A stretch of DNA of 5,218 nucleotides from DHVE2 group archaeon (GTDB taxonomy: Archaea; Thermoplasmatota; Thermoplasmata; Thermoplasmatales; Aciduliprofundaceae), in assembly GCA_015520985.1 (NCBI GenBank), contig WAOY01000102.1, forward strand, positions 1 through 5,218, written 5' to 3'. The position numbers were made by a program, and so were the translations under genes. Under the pieces are notes generated by a model. It was not told where the DNA came from, did no database searches, and saw nothing but the letters and a program-made list of their open reading frames with translations. Positions 1 through 5,218 of this stretch are shown here, one piece after another; within the stretch, counting starts at the first letter, position 1, and each line of letters starts with the position of its first letter.

Positions 1-353
1 GTGCCTATTACCATCGGCACCTCCTTCATTATCCTGCGCCTTATCTCATCTAAATTTCCCCCGGTGCTCAGGTCCATTATGGTGTCTGCGCCGTACTTCT
101 TCGCAATCTTCGCCTTCCGCACCTCCGCATCTATGTCCACGATGTCCATGGAAGTGCCTATATTTGCATTAACCTTCACCCTGAGCCCCGCGCCCACACC
201 CACGGGCTCCACGTCGTGCTTTGAATTCCTCAGAATCACAACCCTCCCCGCCGCGACCGAGCGGCGAATCTTCTCGATATCCACGCCCTCTTTCTCCGCG
301 ATGAACTTCATCTCAGGGGTGTACTCACCATTCTTAGCGGCAACCATCTGCAT
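1..353 (-). CDS. thiC: Phosphomethylpyrimidine synthase ThiC, N-terminal part (runs off left edge)
   Basis: ThiC is a radical-SAM [4Fe-4S] enzyme that converts aminoimidazole ribotide to HMP phosphate, the pyrimidine half of thiamine. Only about 117 N-terminal residues are present. The catalytic core and the C-terminal CX2CX4C cluster motif lie outside the window. Family-typical stretches seen in the translation include EPVGVGAGLRVKVNANIGTS and, further on, KYGADTIMDLSTGGNLDEIR, which match the conserved ThiC N-terminal region closely. I place the start at the ATG at 353-351, because GGTGA lies 5 bases before it and archaeal ThiC proteins usually begin near this point with a short MxxM-like start. 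An in-frame ATG at 374-372 would add seven residues (MPYPVKG), and another ATG lies at 347-345. GC content is like that of the right-hand operon and unlike the upstream AT-rich gene. Family assignment is firm; the exact start is not. Confidence 0.93.
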   Translation of the reverse strand, partial: MQMVAAKNGEYTPEMKFIAEKEGVDIEKIRRSVAAGRVVILRNSKHDVEPVGVGAGLRVKVNANIGTSMDIVDIDAEVRKAKIAKKYGADTIMDLSTGGNLDEIRRRIMKEVPMVIG

Positions 354-358
354 ACCTT

Positions 359-363
359 TCACC
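359..363 (-). promoter_or_regulatory. Shine-Dalgarno site deciding the thiC start
   Basis: GGTGA on the minus strand lies 5 bases before the ATG at 353-351. It falls inside the coding sequence if the longer start at 374 is used. This is the main reason for preferring the shorter start. Confidence 0.5.
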
Positions 364-384
364 GGGTAGGGCATTGGCGGAAGG

Positions 385-391
385 TAAATAA
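385..391 (-). promoter_or_regulatory. Possible TATA element for thiC
   Basis: The minus strand reads CCCTTATTTACC here, an AT-rich TATA-like core after a short C run. A start site about 26 bases downstream would fall near position 362. That would give a leader of about 9 bases to the ATG at 353 and would exclude the ATG at 374. The match to an archaeal TATA box is only moderate. thiC could instead be read through from the membrane-protein gene upstream, whose stop lies 86 bases before the preferred start. No thi-box (TPP riboswitch) could be recognised in this short gap. Confidence 0.35.
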
Positions 392-439
392 GGGTTTCTC
401 AACACAAGTGAGTAATTTGCAGAATTTTATGCGTAATAA

Positions 440-1216
440 TTATTGTACTTGACTTTTTCTTATCCATCTTTCGTATCTCTCCTTGTGCCTAATCTCATCA
501 TATTCCTTCCTTCCCTTGAGTATCTCTTCCTTGAATAACCACTTTTTTCTTACAACGAAAAACGGCACATTAATCTTCTTTAATGCCTTTCCATATTCTA
601 TATAATCGAAATTTGGTGGAAGGCCATAGTAAAGTAGGGACAGCTTGGAAGGGTTCTTCGATATCTTGAATTTCTTTCCCTGCTTGGTGTAAATATATAG
701 AAATCCGTTGGACAAATTATAAACGGATTTTTCAATATCTCCCTTCTTTGCCTTGAACAGATTTCCAATTTTTATTTCATTCCTGCTCACAATTATAGGA
801 TTGCGCACGGATTTTCTGCAGTTCATATACGGGCGAAAACCTACAATATAAAGAAAAATCACCACTGTTAAATTAAGCAAACTACCAATTAGAAAATCCC
901 AAGATTCAGATTTAAAAATAAAGCTGAAAAACATTAAAAATATTAGAAGAAAGAGAAATGTAATGAAAAGATACAACACTTTTTGAATTGGCGAATGTGT
1001 TTTTGCAAAGTTAAAAATGGCACCGATTGACATCGAGGAGAAGAAGGCAAGCAACCCAAAAATTAAGAGATTGGCGATGAGAAAAAATGCTCCTAAAACA
1101 AGACATAGAAAGAAAGTCGTAAGCATAGCGGCGTATGTAATTATCATAAGCTTATTCACAAATTTCGGAATCTCAATCACTTTCTCCTTGTAAATTATCT
1201 CTTGAGATGATGGCAT
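440..1216 (-). CDS. AT-rich multipass membrane protein with basic C-terminal domain, function unknown
   Basis: I do not recognise this 258-residue protein. After a short N-terminal cytoplasmic-looking stretch come four likely transmembrane helices, roughly residues 22-44, 45-68, 79-101 and 107-127. The second half (about 130-258) is soluble, lysine-rich and lacks long hydrophobic runs. Residues 140-190 alternate short strands and turns (IIVSRNEIKIGN, GFLYIYTKQGKKFKIS), which recalls membrane-anchored bacterial PH-like domains; that is a guess from pattern only. The tail (about 224-258) is highly charged and probably helical. The ATG at 1216-1214 has no ribosome site but sits about 26 bases after a TATA box, so it is probably leaderless. 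Base composition is strikingly low in GC (12 of 60 bases in 901-960, against 36 of 60 in 3061-3120 of tldE). This suggests acquired DNA or a fast-evolving accessory gene. It precedes thiC on the same strand, but no thiamine link is visible. Confidence 0.8.
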   Translation of the reverse strand: MPSSQEIIYKEKVIEIPKFVNKLMIITYAAMLTTFFLCLVLGAFFLIANLLIFGLLAFFSSMSIGAIFNFAKTHSPIQKVLYLFITFLFLLIFLMFFSFIFKSESWDFLIGSLLNLTVVIFLYIVGFRPYMNCRKSVRNPIIVSRNEIKIGNLFKAKKGDIEKSVYNLSNGFLYIYTKQGKKFKISKNPSKLSLLYYGLPPNFDYIEYGKALKKINVPFFVVRKKWLFKEEILKGRKEYDEIRHKERYERWIRKSQVQ

Positions 1217-1237
1217 ACAGACTTATCATTTTGGGAT

Positions 1238-1252
1238 TAATTAAATCTTTCG
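1238..1252 (-). promoter_or_regulatory. BRE/TATA promoter of the membrane-protein gene
   Basis: On the minus strand a purine-rich BRE-like CGAAAG (1252-1247) is followed by TTTAATTA (1245-1238). The centre of the TATA core is about 26 bases from the A of the ATG at 1216, the usual archaeal TATA-to-start distance. No Shine-Dalgarno sequence lies between, so a leaderless mRNA is expected. Confidence 0.6.
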
Positions 1253-1327
1253 CAACATTAAATCACAGCTAAAATAATAAAGTATTTATCCATTATGCGA
1301 ATCTCTGTAGGTAAATAAATTGGTTGC

Positions 1328-1357
1328 CTGTAGTATACCTCCGGCATCTCACTACGG
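1328..1357 (+). other. Hairpin with CCTCC in its loop
   Basis: CTGTAGT (1328-1334) pairs with ACTACGG (1351-1357), giving seven base pairs including one G-T wobble. The 16-base loop contains CCTCC on the plus strand, or GGAGG on the minus strand. A TATA-like TATTTAT at 1283-1289 would put a plus-strand transcript start near 1312, just before the hairpin. The stem is short enough to occur by chance, so this is only a candidate structured RNA. Confidence 0.25.
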
Positions 1358-1385
1358 TCTTTTCATATCAATCATATCCCATTTG

Positions 1386-1413
1386 AATGTCTATGCTCAA
1401 ATGTCTATGCTCA
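1386..1413. repeat. Perfect 14-bp tandem duplication
   Basis: AATGTCTATGCTCA occurs twice with no spacer, at 1386-1399 and 1400-1413, with no mismatches. It is followed by an A run. A local slippage or duplication event in non-coding DNA is the simplest reading. Two copies are too few for a CRISPR or iteron array, although paired direct repeats can also be regulator sites. Confidence 0.9.
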
Positions 1414-1622
1414 AAAATACTCAATTCTGTTTGTCTAACAATATTCAAAATGACGCTCCTATCATTCCTCTGAGCTCGTGGCTCCGTCCAATATCAATAC
1501 AGAGGAGAACATTTGCCACTCTTGTGTTGGTTTCTCCAATCTTAACTATCTTCACAGTGGTTAAGTTATGCATATTAGTCGTTTTTCAGCCGGGAATATG
1601 GTTTGTGCGTGGGAAATCAACA

Positions 1623-1630
1623 TTTTTATA
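1623..1630 (+). promoter_or_regulatory. TATA box of the tldD-tldE-hutH operon
   Basis: TTTTTATA, preceded by the purine-rich GGGAAATCAA (1611-1620) as a possible BRE, lies directly before tldD. A start about 26 bases downstream falls at 1652. That is exactly an in-frame GTG (1652-1654), nine bases before the ATG at 1661. The transcript would therefore be leaderless from GTG or have a nine-base leader to ATG. It would also skip the out-of-frame ATGs at 1641 and 1647. Confidence 0.6.
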
Positions 1631-1660
1631 CCTTGCGCCCATGAAGATGCAGTGGTTATT

Positions 1661-3022
1661 ATGGACATCCACGACGCGGTTAAGTACGGTGAAAAGTTGG
1701 GTGCGGATTATGTTGAGATACGCCACGAGGAAGTCATCAAGAATCACATAGAGCTCAGGGACGGTGTTTTCCACACCCTCGCAGAGAGGGAATCCATCGG
1801 TTACGCGGTCCGCGTGCTCGCCAGGGGCGCCTGGGGATTTGCGGCGACGAACCACGATCTGCGGAGGGCAGTGGAGGAGGCGGTGAATCTCGCGATATCC
1901 TCCTCTCGCGCGATCCGCGAGAAGATAGAGCTTGCGGAGATCCCCACTAGGAGGGACCATGTCAGGAGCAGAATGAGGATAAAGCCCCAGGACGTGGACG
2001 TGGAAGAGAAGGTGAAGCATGTGCGCCACCTGGAGAAATTGCTCAAGGCGCGGGATTTCGTGAAGTCCTCGCAGGTGAAGTACGAGGATGCCTACGGGAA
2101 GAAAATCCTCGTGACGAACGAGGGCACGGAAATCGAATGGGACGTCAACTACATCCTGCAGTACATTTGGATAACCGGTATGGACTCAGGTTCTCGTGGG
2201 GCTGCGAGGAACATGGTGGGCAACGTTGACCTCGGCTGGGAAATCTTCGAGGAATTCACCCCCGAGGAAACGGCCGAGAATCTCCACAGGAAACTGTACA
2301 ACCAGATGCACGGCGCCCCGGTGAAGCGCGGGGAGTTCCCCATAGTAGCCGGGCCGATAATCGTCGGTATCATCGCGCACGAAGCTCTGGGGCACCTGGC
2401 GGAGGCTGATCTCACCATAAATTCGCCCTTCCGCGATCTCATCGGAAAGAAGATAGCCCCGGAGTTTGTGAGCATGAGCGACAGGATAGTTGAGCGTGGA
2501 TTCGGAAACGATATGTACGATGATGAGGGCACCCCTGTGAGGGACGTGCACATCATTGAGAATGGCGTTCTGAAGGAAATCATGCTGAACCGGGAGTACG
2601 CGAAGAAGTGGAGCATGGAGCCCAACGGGCATGCCCGCGCGGAGGATTACAGCTTCCCGCCGATAATCCGTATGAGGAACACGGTATTCGAACCCGGCGA
2701 TCATTCCTTCGAGGAACTTATAGAGGACATAAAGTTCGGCTATTACCTCGTCGATTTCCGTGGCGGGCAGGCGGAGTTGAACTCCTCCTTCCAGGTGGGC
2801 GTGCAGGAGGGCTACGTGATTGAGAAGGGCGAGGTGAAGGGTCCCATAAAGGACACGTCGATAAGTGGCATAGCGATAGAGGCGCTCAAGAACATAGAGG
2901 CCGTGGGTAAGGACTTCGACATAGAGTACGGCATCTGCGGGAAGGGACAGAGCGCCTTCGTGAGCTCCGGGGGCCCGCATATGAAGTTCCTCCGTTCCAT
3001 AGTGGTGGGTGGTGAAAAATGA
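1661..3022 (+). CDS. tldD: TldD family zinc metalloprotease subunit
   Basis: TldD is the catalytic subunit of the TldD/TldE (PmbA) protease, a cytoplasmic heterodimer that in bacteria cleaves unfolded peptides and matures microcin B17. The protein is 453 residues, slightly shorter than the E. coli protein (about 480). The N-terminal domain carries the family stretch GYAVRVLARGAWGFAATN (about residues 47-64). The zinc motif HEALGH is at 240-245, and the expected third ligand is the Cys in YGICGKGQ (Cys426), so the active site looks complete. The start is set at ATG 1661 because MDIHDAVKYGEKLGADYVEIR resembles archaeal TldD N-termini. The frame stays open back to an ATG at 1568, but that 31-residue extension contains the TATA box. 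GTG at 1652 is a possible leaderless alternative. The stop overlaps tldE by 4 bp (ATGA), so the two subunits are probably translated together. Its natural substrate in archaea is not shown by the sequence. Confidence 0.93.
   Translation: MDIHDAVKYGEKLGADYVEIRHEEVIKNHIELRDGVFHTLAERESIGYAVRVLARGAWGFAATNHDLRRAVEEAVNLAISSSRAIREKIELAEIPTRRDHVRSRMRIKPQDVDVEEKVKHVRHLEKLLKARDFVKSSQVKYEDAYGKKILVTNEGTEIEWDVNYILQYIWITGMDSGSRGAARNMVGNVDLGWEIFEEFTPEETAENLHRKLYNQMHGAPVKRGEFPIVAGPIIVGIIAHEALGHLAEADLTINSPFRDLIGKKIAPEFVSMSDRIVERGFGNDMYDDEGTPVRDVHIIENGVLKEIMLNREYAKKWSMEPNGHARAEDYSFPPIIRMRNTVFEPGDHSFEELIEDIKFGYYLVDFRGGQAELNSSFQVGVQEGYVIEKGEVKGPIKDTSISGIAIEALKNIEAVGKDFDIEYGICGKGQSAFVSSGGPHMKFLRSIVVGGEK
3008..3015 (+). 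promoter_or_regulatory. Ribosome binding site of tldE inside the tldD end
   Basis: GGTGGTGA lies at the end of tldD, 3 bases before the tldE ATG at 3019. With the ATGA stop/start overlap it supports coupled translation of the two subunits. Confidence 0.65.
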
Positions 3023-4341
3023 ACCTCATACGCGAGGGTGAAAAGTACTTCGACGAGGTTGAGATCGAGATCGTGCGTCGCCGTGAGGTCTCGGCCAAGG
3101 CCGAACTGAACCAGATATCCTCCGCGACCACCAGTGACCTGGGCATGGCCGTTGTGAGGGGAGTCGTTGACAAAAGGGTGGGCATAAGCATAGTTGACTC
3201 CGACGACGAGCGCAGGATACTGGCTGGGATCGAAAGGGCTTACAAGATAGCGAAGCTGAACGACCGCGACGATTCATGGCCAGGGTTCCCCTCCGGGCAG
3301 AGCTACGCATCTAAGCCGAGAGCAGATGTGGATGGAAAAGACGCGGATTACTTCGTTAACCGCCTCACGGTCGTCCTCAAGGAGATATCCGAGAGGAAGC
3401 CCGATGCCATAGTTGTCGGGGCGGAGATGGGGAGCATAGCGTGGAATTCGCGGGTTATGAATTCAAACGGCATAGATGTTGATCAGGGCGATTCCCTGAG
3501 GGTTTTCGCCCTGGTGCTGATGGGCAGGTACGGGGACGTGGTCACCCCCAGCATATTCGACATGGATGTGAAGAAAGCCGACGACATTGATGAGGATCGC
3601 GTGATATCTTCCTGCCTGGAAAAGGTGGAATTCGCCAGGAACGTGAAGAGGGCAGACGCTCAGGAAGCGGAGGTTATACTGGAGCCCTTCGCCCTGGCGG
3701 AGATCCTGCAGTTCGCCATGTATCCATCATTCAGCGGGGAGCGTAAGGTGAAGGGCACGAGTATGCTCTCGGGTAAGGAGGGCGAGAGGATCGTGAGCGA
3801 GGAGATAAGCATAGTGGACGATCCCTTCCACGAGATGGCCATATCCCGCATAATCGCCGACGATGAGGGTGTGGCCACGAGGGTGAACACCCTGATAGAC
3901 AGGGGTGTTTTCAGGGGCTTCCTGTGGAATCACTACTGGGCCAGCATGGAGGGCAGGGAGAGCACGGGGAACGGAACCAGGAGTTTCAGAACGGGCTCTG
4001 TGGGTATCGGAGCGCACAACATGGTGGTCAAGCCCGGAAACGTGGCCCTTGAGGACATGGTATCAGAGGTGAGGCACGGCTATCTCGTCTCGTCCTTCCA
4101 GGGGGCGCATTCCAGCAACCCGGACACTGGGAGCATATCCGTCGTTGCAAATCCGGCGTTTGTGATCGAGGACGGTGAGATAATGGGTTCCACGGTGTTC
4201 ATGCTCGCGGGCAACATATACGATTTGATGGGAAAGATCTCGCGCGTATCCTCCGAGATCAGGCCCGTGTTCATGATGGGGCGTGGCCTGTACCCGCATG
4301 TGCTTGCGGAAGATGTCAAAATTGCGCCGGTCTCGAGGTGA
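3019..4341 (+). CDS. tldE: TldE/PmbA family protein, non-zinc partner of TldD
   Basis: This 440-residue protein belongs to the TldD/PmbA superfamily but lacks any HExxxH motif, as expected for the TldE (PmbA) subunit. TldE pairs with TldD and shapes the substrate channel. Visible family features are the N-terminal GMAVVRG segment (42-48), the central DDEGVATRVNTLIDRGVFRG (281-300), STGNGTR (315-321), NMVVKPG (334-340), and the C-terminal GAHSSNPDTGSISVVANPAF (362-381) followed by IEDGEI. The length is normal for the family. It overlaps tldD by 4 bp and ends 5 bp before hutH; its stop codon lies within the hutH ribosome site. GC content and codon use match tldD and hutH. Assignment as the TldD partner is strong from both sequence and position; any peptide specificity is unknown. 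Confidence 0.92.
   Translation: MNLIREGEKYFDEVEIEIVRRREVSAKAELNQISSATTSDLGMAVVRGVVDKRVGISIVDSDDERRILAGIERAYKIAKLNDRDDSWPGFPSGQSYASKPRADVDGKDADYFVNRLTVVLKEISERKPDAIVVGAEMGSIAWNSRVMNSNGIDVDQGDSLRVFALVLMGRYGDVVTPSIFDMDVKKADDIDEDRVISSCLEKVEFARNVKRADAQEAEVILEPFALAEILQFAMYPSFSGERKVKGTSMLSGKEGERIVSEEISIVDDPFHEMAISRIIADDEGVATRVNTLIDRGVFRGFLWNHYWASMEGRESTGNGTRSFRTGSVGIGAHNMVVKPGNVALEDMVSEVRHGYLVSSFQGAHSSNPDTGSISVVANPAFVIEDGEIMGSTVFMLAGNIYDLMGKISRVSSEIRPVFMMGRGLYPHVLAEDVKIAPVSR
4335..4341 (+). promoter_or_regulatory. Strong ribosome binding site supporting the hutH TTG start
   Basis: GAGGTGA overlaps the tldE stop codon and is followed by a 5-base spacer and TTG at 4347. This is the best Shine-Dalgarno match in the window. 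It is the main evidence for a TTG start, since the first in-frame ATG lies 18 codons later, inside conserved sequence. Confidence 0.8.
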
Positions 4342-4346
4342 TACCA

Positions 4347-5218
4347 TTGATAATAGATGGGGAGCACCTCACCGTCGAGCAGGTGCACCGCGTCGCCAGG
4401 ATGGGCGAGGTGGTTGAGATAGATGGGGACGCGATTAACAGGGTTCGCGAGTCCCGCAGGAGGCTCGAGGAGGACATCGCGAGGGGAAAGACCATCTACG
4501 GGATAAACACAGGTCTCGGGGACCTGGTCAGGATTCGCATTGAAAGTGAGGATTTGAGAAGGTTGCAGGTGAACCTCGTCAGGAGCCACGCATCCGGGAT
4601 CGGGGATTACATGCCGGAGGACGTGGTTCGGGGTGCGATGCTTATCCGGGCAAATTCCCTGCTAAAGGGTTTCTCAGGGGTTCGCGATGTGGTGGTGGAG
4701 AAACTCGTGGAATTCCTAAACAGGGGCGTGACGCCGGCCGTGCCCATGTTCGGAAGCGTGGGGGCCAGCGGTGATCTCGCCCCCCTCGCACATGTGGCCC
4801 TGGCGCTGATGGGCGAGGGTAAGGTCTTCCACCGGGGACATATATGGGAGGCCTCGGAGGTAATGTCCGAACTGGGGATCGAGCCGCTTCAGCTCGTGGA
4901 GAAGGAGGGCCTGGCGCTTCTCAACGGCACTTCGGTGATGGCAAGCTACGCCTCCCTGGCCGTCTACGATGCCCTGCAGATAATCAAGAATTCCCTGGTG
5001 TCCTCTGCGATGGTGTTCGAGGCTCTGCGGGCCACGGACGTGGCCCTGGACGAGAGGATAATGCTTGCGCGTCCGCACCCCGGGCAGATCAAGGTGGCTG
5101 CCATCCTCAGGGAATTCTTAAAGGGGAGCGATATCGTTAAGGAGGCCCGCAAAGAGAAGGTCCAGGACGCCTACACCCTGAGATGCACCCCCCAGGTTTA
5201 CGGGGCTGTACTTGATAC
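4347..5218 (+). CDS. hutH: Histidine ammonia-lyase HutH (runs off right edge, TTG start)
   Basis: HutH deaminates L-histidine to trans-urocanate and ammonia, the first step of histidine breakdown, in the cytoplasm. The window holds 290 residues of a family usually near 500. The MIO prosthetic group forms from Ala-Ser-Gly at 140-142 in GSVGASGDLAPLAH. Counterparts of known active-site residues are present: Tyr51 in YGINTGLG, the Ser-His pair at 80-81 in RSHASG (typical of histidine rather than phenylalanine or tyrosine lyases), Asn193 in LLNGTS, and Tyr276 and Arg279 in DAYTLRCTPQV, a HAL-like signature. The start is TTG, giving MIIDGEHLTVEQV, which matches usual HAL N-termini. It follows tldE by 5 bp with a strong ribosome site. 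Another MIO enzyme (aromatic lyase or aminomutase) is possible but less likely. Whether hutU, hutI or other histidine genes follow is outside the window. Confidence 0.93.
   Translation, partial: MIIDGEHLTVEQVHRVARMGEVVEIDGDAINRVRESRRRLEEDIARGKTIYGINTGLGDLVRIRIESEDLRRLQVNLVRSHASGIGDYMPEDVVRGAMLIRANSLLKGFSGVRDVVVEKLVEFLNRGVTPAVPMFGSVGASGDLAPLAHVALALMGEGKVFHRGHIWEASEVMSELGIEPLQLVEKEGLALLNGTSVMASYASLAVYDALQIIKNSLVSSAMVFEALRATDVALDERIMLARPHPGQIKVAAILREFLKGSDIVKEARKEKVQDAYTLRCTPQVYGAVLD

Larger units (their letters stand above)
1253..1622. other. AT-rich intergenic stretch, no convincing gene
   Basis: This gap separates the divergent left and right units. The open frames here are short or lack start signals and family likeness. 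A plus-strand frame from 1320 runs into tldD out of frame. A minus-strand frame from the ATG at 1573 to the TGA at 1447-1445 would give 42 residues, with no ribosome site and no recognised family. The stretch holds several TATA-like runs (for example TATTTAT at 1283-1289, plus strand), a hairpin at 1328-1357 and a 14-bp tandem duplication at 1386-1413. It may be decayed coding sequence or an unrecognised small RNA region. No tRNA, C/D box RNA or riboswitch consensus was seen. Confidence 0.6.

Noticed and set aside
1..369. Plus-strand open frame of 122 residues
   Set aside because: It is the antisense shadow of thiC, whose minus-strand translation matches the family closely.
375..439. TPP riboswitch upstream of thiC
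   Set aside because: The gap is too short and lacks the conserved CTGAGA and downstream thi-box elements.
435..444. AATAATTATT palindrome at the membrane-protein stop codon as a terminator
   Set aside because: It is a pure A/T 10-bp palindrome with no stable stem or following T run, so it is not convincing as a terminator.
382..1318. AGGTAAATAA at 382-391 and again at 1309-1318, flanking the AT-rich membrane gene; TTATGCG also occurs near each end
   Set aside because: A 10-base match is expected by chance in about 900 bases of AT-rich DNA, and the two motifs occur in different order and spacing at the two ends. This does not support insertion-element ends or attachment sites.
1445..1573. 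Minus-strand frame of 42 residues (MHNLTTVKIVKIGETNTRVA and onward)
   Set aside because: The residue mix looks protein-like, so it could be a gene remnant, but it is short, has no ribosome site or recognised family, and is bounded by stops close on both sides.
1320..1751. Plus-strand open frame of 143 residues
   Set aside because: It has no family likeness and no ribosome site, crosses the tldD promoter, and overlaps the tldD N-terminus in another frame.
2684..2697. TTCGAACCC-like tRNA T-loop motif
   Set aside because: It lies inside tldD coding sequence, and no cloverleaf or acceptor stem could be built around it.

Overview
The window looks archaeal, most plausibly from the Thermoplasmata side of the Euryarchaeota, though the sequence alone does not fix the lineage. 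AT-rich TATA-type elements lie about 26 bases before likely starts, some starts look leaderless or nearly so, GGTGA-type ribosome sites appear inside operons, and AGG and ATA codons are common. The layout is two divergent units separated by an AT-rich stretch. No tRNA, rRNA, CRISPR array or intact mobile element was seen.

Left part, minus strand: the 5' end of thiC (pyrimidine branch of thiamine synthesis) runs off the left edge. Upstream of it on the same strand is a 258-residue membrane protein of unknown function with about four transmembrane helices and a basic C-terminal domain. Its DNA is far more AT-rich than the genes on either side, and it has a BRE/TATA promoter placed for leaderless transcription.

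Middle (about 1247-1622): AT-rich DNA with no convincing gene. It holds a perfect 14-bp tandem duplication and a small hairpin.

Right part, plus strand: a tight three-gene operon. tldD (zinc metalloprotease subunit with HEALGH and a C-terminal Cys) overlaps tldE/pmbA (non-zinc partner) by 4 bp. tldE is followed after 5 bp by hutH (histidine ammonia-lyase, MIO type), which starts at TTG and runs off the right edge. hutH has no ATG at its start, so a simple ATG-based search would miss it. The operon joins a peptidase pair to the first step of histidine breakdown. This fits a peptide or amino-acid scavenging unit, but that functional link is inferred.

I see no clear new defence or mobile system here. 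The most unusual items are the tldD-tldE-hutH coupling and the orphan AT-rich membrane gene.
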